In this document: piece by piece, positions 1 through 10,433 of the stretch
How positions within the stretch are numbered: position 1 is the stretch's first letter
Layout: every line of letters starts with the position of its first letter
From: Panulirus ornatus
Lineage: Eukaryota; Arthropoda; Malacostraca; Decapoda; Palinuridae
NCBI RefSeq assembly: GCF_036320965.1
Contig: NC_092240.1
Location: 15,868,501-15,932,500, forward strand
Length of the DNA: 64,000 nucleotides
Direction: 5' to 3'
Made by a program: the position numbers and the translations under genes
Notes under the pieces: model-generated
Database searches by the model: none
What the model saw: only the letters and a program-made list of their open reading frames with translations
Told to the model about the DNA's origin: nothing

Positions 1-1160
1 ACTCCGCCAATCCTCAGGCACCTCACCATGAGTCATACATACATTAAATAACCTTACCAACCAGTCAACAATACAGTCTCCATGGTTGTTTAATTTGTTT
101 ATGGATGGGGTTGTTAGGGAGGTAAATGCAAGAGTTTTGGAAAGAGGGGCAAGTATGAAGTCTGTTGGGGATGAGAGAGCTTGGGAAGTGAGTCAGTTGT
201 TGTTCGCTGATGATACAGCGCTGGTGGCTGATTCATGTGAGAAACTGCAGAAGCTGGTGACTGAGTTTGGTAAAGTGTGTGGAAGAAGAAAGTTAAGAGT
301 AAATGTGAATAAGAGCAAGGTTATTAGGTACAGTAGGGTTGAGGGTCAAGTCAATTGGGAGGTGAGTTTGAATGGAGAAAAACTGGAGGAAGTGAAGTGT
401 TTTAGATATCTGGGAGTGGATCTGGCAGCGGATGGAGCCATGGAAGCGGAAGTGGATCATAGGGTGGGGGAGGGGGCGAAAATTCTGGGGGCCTTGAAGA
501 ATGTGTGGAAGTCGAGAACATTATCTCGGAAAGCAAAAATGGGTATGTTTGAAGGAATAGTGGTTCCAACAATGTTGTATGGTTGCGAGGCGTGGGCTAT
601 GGATAGAGTTGTGCGCAGGAGGATGGATGTGCTGGAAATGAGATGTTTGAGGACAATGTGTGGTGTGAGGTGGTTTGATCGAGTGAGTAACGTAAGGGTA
701 AGAGAGATGTGTGGAAATAAAAAGAGCGTGGTTGAGAGAGCAGAAGAGGGTGTTTTGAAGTGGTTTGGGCACATGGAGAGGATGAGTGAGGAAAGATTGA
801 CCAAGAGGATATATGTGTCGGAGGTGGAGGGAACAAGGAGAAGAGGGAGACCAAATTGGAGGTGGAAAGATTTTGTGTGATCGGGGCCTGAACATGCAGG
901 AGGGTGAAAGGAGGGCAAGGAATAGAGTGAATTGGATCGATGTGGTATACCGGGGTTGACGTGCTGTCAGTGGATTGAATCAAGGCATGTGAAGCGTCTG
1001 GGGTAAGCTATGGAAAGCTGTGTAGGTATGTATATTTGCGTGTGTGGACGTATGTATATACATGTGTATGGGGGGGGTTGGGCCATTTCTTTCGTCTGTT
1101 TCCTTGCGCTACCTCGCAAACGCGGGAGACAGCGACAAAGTATAATTAAAAAAAAAAATA

Positions 1161-1162
<2 letters not shown>
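1..1162 (+). mobile_element. RTE LINE copy 1, 5' inverted and 5' truncated
   Basis: Bases 1-78 match the RTE element in the minus orientation (same sequence as about 56171-56252 here), and from base 76 onward the element runs in the plus orientation to its 3' end near 1146. The switch shares the three bases GTC (76-78). The 3' UTR is the short form and ends with the conserved hairpin (CTACCTCGC...GCGGGAGACAGCGACAAAG), then an A-rich stretch and (TA)n. The inverted 5' piece next to a sense 3' piece is the structure made by twin priming during target-primed reverse transcription. The inverted piece continues beyond the left edge of the window. Confidence 0.85.
80..957 (+). pseudogene. RTE reverse transcriptase, C-terminal part, frameshifted
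   Basis: The frame enters in the middle of the RT domain ([11 protein letters not shown]), passes the catalytic FADD box (within [13 protein letters not shown], about codons 39-43 of the open frame), the RYLGVDL motif and the RTE-type C-terminal region ([47 protein letters not shown]). It stops early at 880 because 14 bases present in sister copies are missing around 868-872, between two AGAT repeats; the remaining tail is readable in another frame to about 957. There is no true start codon, because the 5' part is inverted. Family: non-LTR retrotransposon of the RTE clade, by motif similarity. Not functional. Confidence 0.85.

Positions 1163-1164
<2 letters not shown>

Positions 1165-1233
<69 letters not shown>
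1165..1233. repeat. (TA)n microsatellite
   Basis: Near-perfect TA run that directly follows the A-rich tail of RTE copy 1, so it is probably the expanded tail of that insertion. Confidence 0.95.
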
Positions 1234-1243
<10 letters not shown>

Positions 1244-1403
1244 TCGCATGTCGACGCTCTGTCAATGGATTGAACCAGGGCATGTGAAGCGTCTGGGGTA
1301 AACCATGGAAAGTTCCGTGGGGCCTGGATGTGAAAAGGGAGCTGTGGTTTCGGTGCATTATACACGACGGCTAGAGAGTGAGTGTGAACGAATGAGGCCT
1401 TTG
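1231..1403 (+). mobile_element. RTE LINE 3' UTR fragment (first of a duplicated pair)
   Basis: Matches the RTE 3' UTR just after the ORF stop (GTCAATGGATTGAACC, GGGCATGTGAAGCGTCTGG) and continues into the long form of the 3' UTR. It is nearly identical to 1506-1677, with only a few scattered substitutions. It begins straight from the (TA)n tract. Confidence 0.8.
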
Positions 1404-1449
1404 TGAATGGAGGAACACTCACGGACAACGAACTTACATTTCTTTCTTC

Positions 1450-1453
<4 letters not shown>

Positions 1454-1508
<55 letters not shown>
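1454..1508. repeat. (TA)n microsatellite
   Basis: Perfect TA run between two copies of the RTE 3' UTR. Confidence 0.95.
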
Positions 1509-1518
<10 letters not shown>

Positions 1519-1985
1519 TCGCATGTCGACGTTCTGTCAATGGATTGAACCAGGGCATGTGAAGCGTCTGGGGTAAACCATGGAAAGTTCCGTGGGGCCT
1601 GGATGTGGAAAGGGAGCTGTGGTTTCGGTGCATTATACACGACAGCTAGAGAGTGAGTGTGAACGAATGAGGCCTTTGTTGTCTTTTCCTAGCGCTACCT
1701 TGCGCACATGCGGAGTGAAAGGGTTTCCATTTCATGTGTGGCGGGGTGGCGACGGGAATGAATAAGGGCAGACAGTATGAATTATGTACTTGTGTATATA
1801 TTTATATGTCTGTGTGTGTATATATATATATGTATCCGTTGAGATGTGTAGGTATGTATATGTGCGTGTGTGGACGTGTATGTATATACATGTGTATGTG
1901 GGTGGGTTGGGCCATTCTTTCGTCTGTTTCCTTGCGCTACCTCGCTAATGCGGGAGACAGCGACAAAGTATAATAAGATATAGAT
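1506..1985 (+). mobile_element. RTE LINE 3' UTR, long form, with complete 3' end
   Basis: Contains the long 3' UTR: the segment shared with 1231-1403, a first CGCTACC..GCGG-like motif near 1693-1712, a stretch CATGTGTGGCGGGGTGGCGACG, and finally the terminal hairpin near 1932-1967 followed by ATAAGATAGATAAA and (TA)n. The short-form copies lack about 240 bp from the middle of this region, so at least two 3' UTR subfamilies are present. Confidence 0.8.

Positions 1986-1987
<2 letters not shown>

Positions 1988-2055
<68 letters not shown>
1988..2055. repeat. (TA)n microsatellite
   Basis: TA run downstream of the long-form RTE 3' end. Confidence 0.95.
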
Positions 2056-2058
<3 letters not shown>

Positions 2059-2195
2059 TAGCCTAAGGCAGGTATCCATTTTATCGACCAAACCCTATGG
2101 TAGGGTGAACACTTGGGTTGACTGTGGACCAACTTCTGCAACCAGGATTCGAGGCTTTGCGCTCGACCTCGGACGGAACGTGGTTACCATGCATT
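2056..2195 (-). mobile_element. tRNA-like SINE-type repeat (candidate)
   Basis: On the minus strand the block holds a B-box-like sequence (GCCTCGAATCCTGG, 2141-2155) preceded by GGTAACCACG, spaced roughly as an internal pol III promoter would be, and a downstream body. It starts exactly at the end of a (TA)n tract. The anticodon arm cannot be folded convincingly, so this is a tRNA-derived repeat rather than a tRNA gene. Assignment rests on motif similarity only. Confidence 0.45.
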
Positions 2196-2645
2196 TTTCA
2201 TCATAGTTTTGTATGATGTATACACACAATATAAGTAACAGTCCAAGAACTCCTTGTATTGGCTGTTACATCAAACTATGCGTCATAAAAAGGAGCAAAG
2301 ACATTTTCATACTAAGAGGAAATGTGCAACATAAGACTTGTGGTTTGTACCGAGTTGACACGCCGAATGAAATTAGTGTAACGACGTATCTTTACATGTA
2401 GGTTGAAAAAATTTACTGAGACGTTTAAAGGAGTAAGGGTTCTATTTTATATTTTTTCCTCACTGATTAACGGTTAGGGTAAGAATTTCCAATAGGATTA
2501 CGCAATGCTTTGTGCATCACATTGCTCAGCAGTGTTAAAAGAATATAATATAAGAGCTGGAAGGGTGACTCCCAACTTATGCTTTTGGTAAAGTGTACCA
2601 AGGTTCGATGGCTAGGCTACTGAACTGAACGACGCAGAGGAGTCT

Positions 2646-2648
<3 letters not shown>
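2196..2648. other. Low-copy sequence, nothing recognised
   Basis: AT-rich unique-looking DNA. The only open frames are short and have no recognisable domain. Confidence 0.5.

Positions 2649-2718
<70 letters not shown>
2649..2718. repeat. (TA)n microsatellite
   Basis: Perfect TA run without a recognisable mobile element on either side, unlike most TA tracts here. Confidence 0.95.
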
Positions 2719-2720
<2 letters not shown>

Positions 2721-4785
2721 GGTAAGTTTTGATAATTCCAACATATATAATTCTTTGAACTCTGCTGACATTAATTTTACTTTTGATAGAGATCAAGTTC
2801 GACATGTGGATGAAGTGTGAACTGAAAAATATTGAACTGTAATTATTGGATATATCACAAACAGGCTAAGTCTAAAATCGTCTGTGTATGTATAGAAAAA
2901 TATAACATACTCGTAATTTTTTTGCGCATCAGGATTCTTTCTCTGCGACACGTCTTCATCCAGCATTACTTTACACTTCTGAATCATCAAAGATCGGGAC
3001 TGGTTACTTCGCATGTTTTCATCACAATGGTCTGGGAGGAACTTTAGTGTCGCTGATATCTAGCAGGGGAAGGGAGAGAAAGATGAATTCTTATCTTCTT
3101 ACTGTTGCCAAGAATTGGGGCTCAATACTAGCGCGTGCCTTGCGGCTGTAGCCGATCATTAATTGCGACCTCACCTTACTGCATCCTCACATGCTTGGGT
3201 TCACGGAAGAATTATATACAGCTAGGCTTGGCTCCTCAAATCTGCTTTTGTACTGGACTTGACACAGGCATCTGTTACGTGCTTCTGCGTTAAGCTTGTC
3301 TATGTTCCTCGTGCAAGACTTCATCACTTAGGTCTGACACGTCTAGGCTTTTCCTCATGTATCTTTGTTATGCCGGACTTGATGCTTCGTATATACTCTA
3401 TTAGGCTTGATCCAAATAAGCTCATGCACTGGACTTTCGATCCTTATATAAATTCCTGCTCCGACATTGTTTCTTGGCTTCTTGTATATGCCCAAACTCT
3501 AAGATTGTATGCTTTCGTATACGCTTTAAAGCTGGACTGTTTAGTAGGCGATTCGTTTGTACTCTTACGGTAGACTTCACTGAAAGAGGTTGTTCTTACC
3601 CACTCGAGTACTCTACTTAACATGGCTTCGATCAACGTATGTGCTCTTGCGTTGGACTACATTAGTATCCTCGTATGTGCTCCTGTATTGAGCTTGACTT
3701 TACGGGGTTCATTCTGTGTTGTGCTGGGCTTCAGCCATTCAACAATGCATCTCTACTGCAAATCTAAACGGCGGTTTGATTCGTAATCATTATTTACGTT
3801 GTATTTGAACGGTCGGGACAGTAGTAGAACCCGGGTTGTCCGTGTGAAATGAGTGATCAAGAAATGCCGTGGTGTAAGAAAAGAAAACCATAAAGATATC
3901 GGAACTGCAAGAGGCCTTCTTGCCTGTGCGAGGCAGCTGTTGTTTTCATCCAGCCCTTGATAGGCATGTATTTATATATCCCATGTAAAAATGTCCAAAC
4001 GTGGTAAGTTGTCTAATCTCATTTGGCAACTGTTCTAGTCATCTAGTGCCCTGTTTCCACACCAGTGTTTACGTATTTCTTTTCTTGATGTAATATTCTT
4101 TAATCTGGATAACATTCGTACATTGTTCTATATGCCGCTATGGAAACTCGTCAAACTTGTGAATTAATGGGGCCGAGAAAAATTTTCATGGAACTTGGAC
4201 ATACGAATCTTGATCACAACTAATTAGAGTTACGTTGTACATGACGATTGACTTCAGAACTCTGTGTGGTATCCTCTACTCTCAGGTGACATGGTGCATC
4301 TTGGGCAGTAGGACCAAACGGGCCTTCAGAAAGAAATCAAACTCAAAAGAGGAGAGTGATATTTCCGCTCCCACCAGAGTTGCTAAGCAATCCTATGTCA
4401 TTAAGAGGCTACTGCTGTTGTTTTATTATGAAAACTATATATGAAAAACCTCATAAGACTTCTGATGTCTATTTTGCTTTCAAAGGTCAAAATACAGTTA
4501 GAAACGCATTAAGAATCATCTTGCTAATGAATGTTTATATAAAATCAGCGTAAGAAGTTGCATGGTATTATACTGTACACAGTCATAGACTTTGAAACTA
4601 GATAAGACCTCTTGGCTCATTGAACATACTCGGTATTACTGTAACATCCACTCTATCTTGGAAACCCCACATTACGGAAATAGCTAAGCCTCACTCTCAG
4701 AAACTGGGGGTCCTGCTTATATGTCGTATCTAGGAGGACTGACTTGACCAGGGGACACGGTTGAGTAACTCAAGACTTCCCTTCT
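2719..4785. other. Low-copy sequence with a vague ancient tandem pattern
   Basis: No coding domain found. Between about 3240 and 3720 phrases such as CGTATGTGCTC and GGACTTGA..TT recur at roughly 30-40-bp intervals with heavy divergence, suggesting a very old minisatellite. The rest shows nothing I can name. Confidence 0.4.
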
Positions 4786-4961
<176 letters not shown>

Positions 4962-4962
4962 A

Positions 4963-5169
4963 TTATCTCTGGGGATGGGGGATTTAGAATGCTAAGAGGG
5001 GAGGGAGCGGGAGGCTGGAAAGCCTCCCCTCTCGTTTTTTTTTAATTTTCCAAAAGAAGGAACAGAGGGGGGCCAGGTGAGGATATTCCACAAAGGCCCA
5101 GTCCTCTGTTCTTAACGCTACCTCGCTAACGCGGGAAATGGCGAATAGTTTAAAAGAAAAAAAAAGAAA

Positions 5170-5170
<1 letters not shown>
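4963..5170 (+). mobile_element. ~230-bp RTE-derived non-autonomous element, copy 1
   Basis: Begins TTATCTCTGGGGATGGGGG, has an internal deletion in the head (the CCCACGTATTCC..GTCGTAG part is missing), then the GGAGCGGGAGGCTGGAAAG block, the CCAAAAGAAGGAACAGAG block and the 3' hairpin (CGCTACCTCGCTAACGCGGG AAATGGCGAATAG). It ends with an A-rich tail and then (TA)n. It does not encode protein; mobilisation by the RTE enzyme is inferred from shared ends. Confidence 0.8.

Positions 5171-5171
<1 letters not shown>

Positions 5172-5255
<84 letters not shown>
5172..5255. repeat. (TA)n shared by two opposed element tails
   Basis: TA run that is at once the tail of the plus-strand 230-bp element and the tail of the minus-strand RTE copy that follows. 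Confidence 0.95.
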
Positions 5256-5261
<6 letters not shown>

Positions 5262-6642
5262 ATTTTATTTATCATACTTTATCGATGTCTCCCGCGTGAG
5301 CGAGGTAGCGCAAAGAAACAGGAGAAAGAATGGCCCAACCCACCCACATTCACATTTATATACATAAACGCCCACACACGCACAGATACATACCTATACA
5401 TTTCAATGTATGCATACATATACATACACATGTCCATATTCATACATGCTGCCTTCATCCATTTCTGCCGCCACCCCGCCACACATGAAATGGCACTCCC
5501 ATCCCCCCGAGTGCAAGCGAGGTAGCGCTAGGAAAAGACAACAAAGACCACATTCGTTCACACTCACTCTCTAGTTGTCATGTATAATGCTTCGAAACCA
5601 CATCTCCCTTTCCACATCCAGGCCCCACAAAACTTTCCATGGCTTACCCCAGACGCTTCACATGCCCTGGTTCGATCCATTGACAGCACGTCGATCCCGG
5701 TATACCACATCGTTCCAATTCACTCTATTCCTTGCACGTCTTTCACCTTCCTGTATGTTCAGGCCCCGATCGCTCAAAATATTTTCACTCCATCTTTCCA
5801 CCTCCAATTTGGTCTCCCACTTCTCGTTCCCTCCACCTCTGACACCTTTGTCAATCTTTCCTCACTTATTCTCTCCATGCGACCAAACCATTTCTTCTGC
5901 TCCCTCAACCACACTCTTTTTATTACCACACATCTCTCTTACTCTTTCATTACTTACTCGATCAAAACACCTCACGCCACATATTGTCCTGAAACATCGC
6001 ATTTCTAACACATCCACCCTCCTCCGTACAACCAATCTATAGCCCATGCCTCACAACCATATAACATTGTTGGAACCACTATCCTTCAAACATAGCCATT
6101 TTTGCTCTCTGAGATAACGTTTTCACCCTCCACACATTCTTCATCGCTCCCAGAACCTTCGCTCCCTCCACCACCCTGTGACTCACTTCCGCTTCCATGA
6201 TTCCATCTGCTGCCAAATCCACTCCCAGATATCTAAAACACTTCACTTCCTCCAGTTTTTCTCCATCCAAACTTGCCTCCCAATTTACTTGTTCCGCAAT
6301 CCTACTGTACCTATTAACCTTGCTCTTATTCACATTTACTCTCAGCTTTCTTCTTTCACACACTTTACCAAAGTCAGTCACCAACTTCTGCAGTTTCTTA
6401 CCCGAATCAGCCACCAGCTCTGTATCATCAGCGAACAACTGACTCACTTCGCAAGCCCTCTCATTCACAACAGACTGTATACTTGCCCCTCTCTCCAAAA
6501 CTCATGCATTCACGTCCCTAAAAACCCCATCCATAAACAAGTTGAACAACCATGGAGACATCAAGCGCCCCTGCCGCAAACCAACATTCACTTGGAACCA
6601 ATCACTTTCTTCTCTTCCTACTCGTACACATGCCTTACATCC

Positions 6643-6647
<5 letters not shown>
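5256..6647 (-). mobile_element. RTE LINE copy A, older, 5' truncated, long 3' UTR
   Basis: On the minus strand: RT core from about the NVGLRQGC equivalent (near 6590) through FADD to the C-terminus, then the long-form 3' UTR (about 5690 down to 5280) with two hairpin-like CTACCTCGC motifs (near 5519-5530 and 5293-5312), then the A/T tail. It differs from the young copies by many substitutions and by indels that break the frame, so it belongs to an older subfamily. Truncated at a (TA)n tract on its 5' side. Confidence 0.85.
5700..6560 (-). pseudogene. RTE reverse transcriptase fragment, broken
   Basis: Readable minus-strand segments are 6079-6498 (contains LFADDTELVAD-type catalytic box and [11 protein letters not shown]) and 5862-6047 (MRCFRTICGVRCFDRVSN). 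They are in different frames and separated by stops and small indels. The usual terminal stop is also changed (CGA in place of TGA near 5690). Product would have been the C-terminal half of the RTE polyprotein. Confidence 0.8.

Positions 6648-6697
<50 letters not shown>
6647..6697. repeat. (TA)n plus poly-T: tail of the minus-strand RTE copy B
   Basis: TA run followed by 17 T residues; in the minus-strand sense this is an A-run then TA, the typical tail of this LINE. Confidence 0.9.
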
Positions 6698-6699
<2 letters not shown>

Positions 6700-7309
6700 T
6701 ACTTTGTCGCTGTCTCCCGCGTTTGCGAGGTAGCGCAAGGAAACAGACGAAAGAAATGGCCCAACCCCCCCCCCCATACACATGTACATACACACGTCCA
6801 CACACGCAAATATACATACCTACACAGCTTTCCATGGTTTACCCCAGACGCTTCACATGCCTTGCTTCAATCCACTGACAGCACGTCAACCCCTGTATAC
6901 CACATGACTCCAATTCACTCTATTTCTTGCCCTCCTTTCACCCTCCTGCATGTTCAGGCCCCGATCACACAAAATCTTTTTCACTCCATCTTTCCACCTC
7001 CAATTTGGTCTCCCTCTTCTCCTCGTTCCCTCCACCTCCGACACATATATCCTCTTGGTCAATCTCTCCTCACTCATTCTCTCCATGTGCCCAAACCATT
7101 TCAAAACACCCTCTTCTGCTCTCTCAACCACGCTCTTTTTATTTCCACACATCTCTCTTACCCTTACGTTACTTACTCGATCAAACCACCTCACACCACA
7201 CATTGTCCTCAAACATCTCATTTCCAGCACATCCATCCTCCTGCGCACATCTCTATCCATAGCCCACGCCTCGCAACCATACAGCATTGTTGGAACCACT
7301 ATTCCCTCA

Positions 7310-7313
<4 letters not shown>
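6698..7313 (-). mobile_element. RTE LINE copy B, 3' part only
   Basis: Short-form 3' UTR plus the C-terminal coding part on the minus strand, truncated exactly at a (TA)n tract at 7313. It is almost identical to 54640-55252 and shares private differences with that copy: the MDRDVRR (not MDRVVRR) codon change and the CATGACTCC stretch just upstream of the stop. Confidence 0.9.
6886..7313 (-). pseudogene. RTE reverse transcriptase C-terminus, intact frame but no 5' part
   Basis: Frame is open from the (TA)n tract through [34 protein letters not shown] and [13 protein letters not shown] to the natural stop near 6886. RT catalytic boxes are absent because of 5' truncation, so no enzyme can be made. 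Confidence 0.85.

Positions 7314-7368
<55 letters not shown>
7313..7368. repeat. (TA)n microsatellite
   Basis: TA run between the truncated 5' end of copy B (minus) and a plus-strand RTE 3'-end scrap. Confidence 0.95.
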
Positions 7369-7370
<2 letters not shown>

Positions 7371-7490
7371 GTGTATGTGCGTATATGTTATGTATGTGTA
7401 TGTGAGTGGCTGTCTTTCTTCGTCTGCTTTCCGGCGCTACCTCGTTAACGCGGGAAACAATGGTTATGTATGAAAAAAAGAAAAAAAAAA
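7369..7490 (+). mobile_element. RTE-like 3'-end scrap
   Basis: Retains only the last ~70 bp: CTTTCTTCGTCTGCTTTCC, then GGCGCTACCTCGTTAACGCG GGAAACA and an A-rich tail. The hairpin is intact although surrounding sequence has diverged. Confidence 0.7.
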
Positions 7491-7559
7491 TAGATAAATA
7501 CATATATACGTAAGAAGAAGTAGTGCGAAAACTTCATTCAAACATGAAACCCCACCACT

Positions 7560-7868
7560 GGCGAGACCATGCAATACTAGGCAAGCTGATACGTTACATG
7601 ATTACTGTGTGGCCGTTGGCAACTCAAGGGTGGGCCGCTTTGATAACTGTTTCTTTTCCCACACCTCGAAGTTTTGGAACTCTCTACCTCCTCGTGTCTT
7701 TCCTAGTAACTATGCCCTGGCACATTTTAAAGTTTTTTTTTCACCTCTTCTAAATTCATAACTACTTGCTCTTCTCTCATCTTTTTCCCTTTCATTAACC
7801 TCTTCATATGATGATTAAGGCCCCGCCTTGATGTGGATTTATGTCCGTGACAGGAGCCTCCAACGTAG
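7560..7868 (+). pseudogene. CR1/Jockey-group LINE, ORF2 C-terminus and 3' UTR
   Basis: A plus-strand frame reads GRFDNCFFSHTSKFWNSLPP then RVFPSNYALAHFK, the typical C-terminal signature of CR1/Jockey-superfamily reverse transcriptases (F.pRT...WNSLP..vFp..y.l..FK). A stop follows near 7752 and about 110 bp of 3' UTR. It is homologous to 41868-42170 over about 300 bp at DNA level. Everything 5' of it is missing. Confidence 0.75.
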
Positions 7869-7869
7869 G

Positions 7870-8330
7870 AGAGAGAGAGAGAAAAAAAAACGAGCCACTA
7901 TGGACTGACGGTAAAGTGCAACAACGTGAAACAAAACCGACAACACCTCGACAGCTAACGATTGGGATGTTCACACAGGGAGGCGCCACAGTACAGTTAC
8001 ATTCTCATAACAATAAAAGTAGAACCGAGGAATTGCAGCCTCCGGTGCAGGTATTATACGGTGCTGCGGGCGATGGTGATAATGATGCTGTGTTGATGAG
8101 TTTCATCTCACCTGCGACCAGTCACAGGGACCCGGTGCCGGAGGTGATTTTTCCGCGGTTTAAGTCTTCCTGTGTTCCGTCAGTAGCAAGGTGGCAGCGC
8201 AGCTCAGTACGACGGATATACAGATGAATCACATCACTGAAGTGCCCATCTTGTACCAGCTGATCGGATCGTTGTTGTGAGGAAGAATAACTTAATATAT
8301 ATACTAGTCGTTGGCAACATTAGGCCACCG
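7870..8330. other. Low-copy sequence, nothing firm
   Basis: Contains a 128-codon open frame (7841-8227 +) without any recognisable domain or codon bias I can judge; treated as chance. Confidence 0.4.
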
Positions 8331-8360
8331 TGGGGTTGGTTGCTGCCCTGGGCCTCGGGG

Positions 8361-8410
8361 CGACCAATAGGCGGGCGTGACGTCATCAGGAATGTGTGAC
8401 GTAGAGCACC
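8361..8410. promoter_or_regulatory. Promoter-like cluster: CCAAT, GC box, CRE
   Basis: Within 25 bases there are a CCAAT box (8364-8368), a GC box AGGCGGG (8369-8375) and a perfect palindromic CRE TGACGTCA (8378-8385), followed by a second half-CRE TGACG near 8397. These are known binding motifs for NF-Y, Sp/KLF and CREB/ATF. The surrounding DNA is GC-richer than its neighbours. No gene start is demonstrable downstream; a possible donor-like GGTGAGG lies near 8532. Promoter activity is an inference. Confidence 0.4.
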
Positions 8411-8708
8411 TTCCAGGAGTGCACATGAGATGCAGTATCTCTAACGTGGGAAATGTTTTCATTCTAGGTTAGTGGAGAGCGTCTTCAAGCTGCAAGAAAA
8501 CCCATTTTGAAAGTGCCGGTCTCGAGCGGCCGGTGAGGGACCGACCTGGGTAGAGGCGGCAGCCCGCCCACATTATTCATTATCCCGTGGTACTTCCGGG
8601 ACAGTGGACAGTGTCATCGACCTTGTGATCGAGCGGCCCAAGGGCGTAATTACTCTGGTATCGAAGTCATCTACCCACCAGATTCTGATTAGGCTATTCT
8701 ACATCGTG

Positions 8709-8712
<4 letters not shown>
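8410..8712. other. Low-copy GC-moderate sequence
   Basis: Could be 5' transcribed sequence if the motif cluster upstream is a promoter; nothing in it proves this. Confidence 0.3.

Positions 8713-8752
<40 letters not shown>
8713..8752. repeat. (AG)n microsatellite
   Basis: Perfect AG run. Confidence 0.95.
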
Positions 8753-8757
<5 letters not shown>

Positions 8758-9198
8758 GGAAGGAGGACTAGCTCAGAGCTACTCCTAATTTCGTCTTCAA
8801 AGACCAGAACGAAGGTGGAATCATCTGGTTTTATCGGAATATGTGGTAAGCCTAGCCCGCTGTTGGGGCGCTGGATGTGAGCAGGGCATTACTAAAGACG
8901 CGTCAGTCAATCGCCATCATACATTTCCTGTGGCTACTCGTTTCCGGTCGCTGGGGCGTCCTTTAAGGTCAGCTCGAGCCAGCCAGTGTCTTGAGTGACC
9001 ATACGTATCATTACGTCAATTATTGAGCTCCAGGACACCTTGTGTGGAACTCCCGCAGCATCCATGCTCCTCTCCGCCAGGCAAGAGCGGGGAAGTTACG
9101 GATTCCTTTCGAGCGAAAGTTTCCTCGACGAGATCACGCTTCTTTTCATCCACTGACGAAGTGTGTGACGAAATTCAAGCGGTGTATGGCTGCACCAC
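8753..9198. other. Low-copy sequence, nothing recognised
   Basis: No domain, repeat or RNA gene seen. Confidence 0.4.

Positions 9199-9528
<330 letters not shown>

Positions 9529-9598
<70 letters not shown>
9529..9598. repeat. (TA)n microsatellite
   Basis: TA run on the 5' side of copy 2 of the 230-bp element. Confidence 0.95.
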
Positions 9599-9599
<1 letters not shown>

Positions 9600-9830
9600 G
9601 TATATATGTGTATATAATCGGACTCCGCCTGCGGAAGGTTACCCTTGGCGAAGCTGTATCACAAGGAGTAAAGTCTCGTCCGAGAACTTTTCACTCCACA
9701 GGAGTCCTCATGCCTCTCCTGATAGAGCAACCACAGGCTTCAGGAGCACACGGAAATAAACCCCAATTAACACCACAACTTTCTCTTAAACAGAGAGATC
9801 CTGGGGTGATTATAAAGGAATAGAAATGAT

Positions 9831-9832
<2 letters not shown>
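9599..9832. other. Low-copy sequence
   Basis: No recognisable feature. Weak inverted repeat GGAGTAAAGT / ACTTTTCACTCC near 9668-9702. Confidence 0.35.
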
Positions 9833-9921
<89 letters not shown>

Positions 9922-9962
9922 TGTGTATATCTGTGTGTGTGTGTCTGTGTGTGTGTGTGTGT
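9833..9962. repeat. (CT)n then (GT)n compound microsatellite
   Basis: Perfect CT run of about 85 bases, a short spacer and an imperfect GT run. Confidence 0.95.
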
Positions 9963-10107
9963 GAATCAGTTTTGGGTCATGTTCGACCTCATTACATGCA
10001 CATACACTTTAGGTTTGTATTTGTTTGCCAATATTGTATCACAAAAAAATCGCAAAGTTGATTTATGATTCGCAAATCAAACTTTGACATCACCCTGTTT
10101 TCTGTAC

Positions 10108-10110
<3 letters not shown>

Positions 10111-10194
<84 letters not shown>
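10111..10194. repeat. (TA)n tail tract
   Basis: TA run that forms the 3' tail side of the minus-strand element that follows. Confidence 0.95.
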
Positions 10195-10197
<3 letters not shown>

Positions 10198-10433
10198 CTT
10201 TCTTTTCTTTTAAACTATTCGCCATTTCCCGCATTAGCGAGGTAGCGTTAAGAACAGAGGACTGGGCCTCTTTTGAAATATCCTCACCTGGCCCCCTCTG
10301 TTCCTTCTTTTGGAAAATTAAAAAAAAAAAACGAGAGGGGAGGATTTCCAGCCCCCCGCTCTCTCCCCTTTTAGTCGCCTTCTACGACACGCAGGGAATA
10401 CGTGGGAAGTATTCTTAATCCCCTATCGGATAT

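Noticed and set aside
457..983. Minus-strand open frames opposite RTE copies (also at 6.9-7.4, 11.0-11.5, 54.8-55.4, 56.3-57.0 and 57.6-58.2 kb)
   Set aside because: Antisense shadows of the reverse transcriptase; the protein similarity is on the other strand.
967..1640. Open frames rich in Tyr-Ile (YIYIY) here and at many other loci
   Set aside because: They are translations of (TA)n; no real protein sequence on either side apart from LINE remnants.
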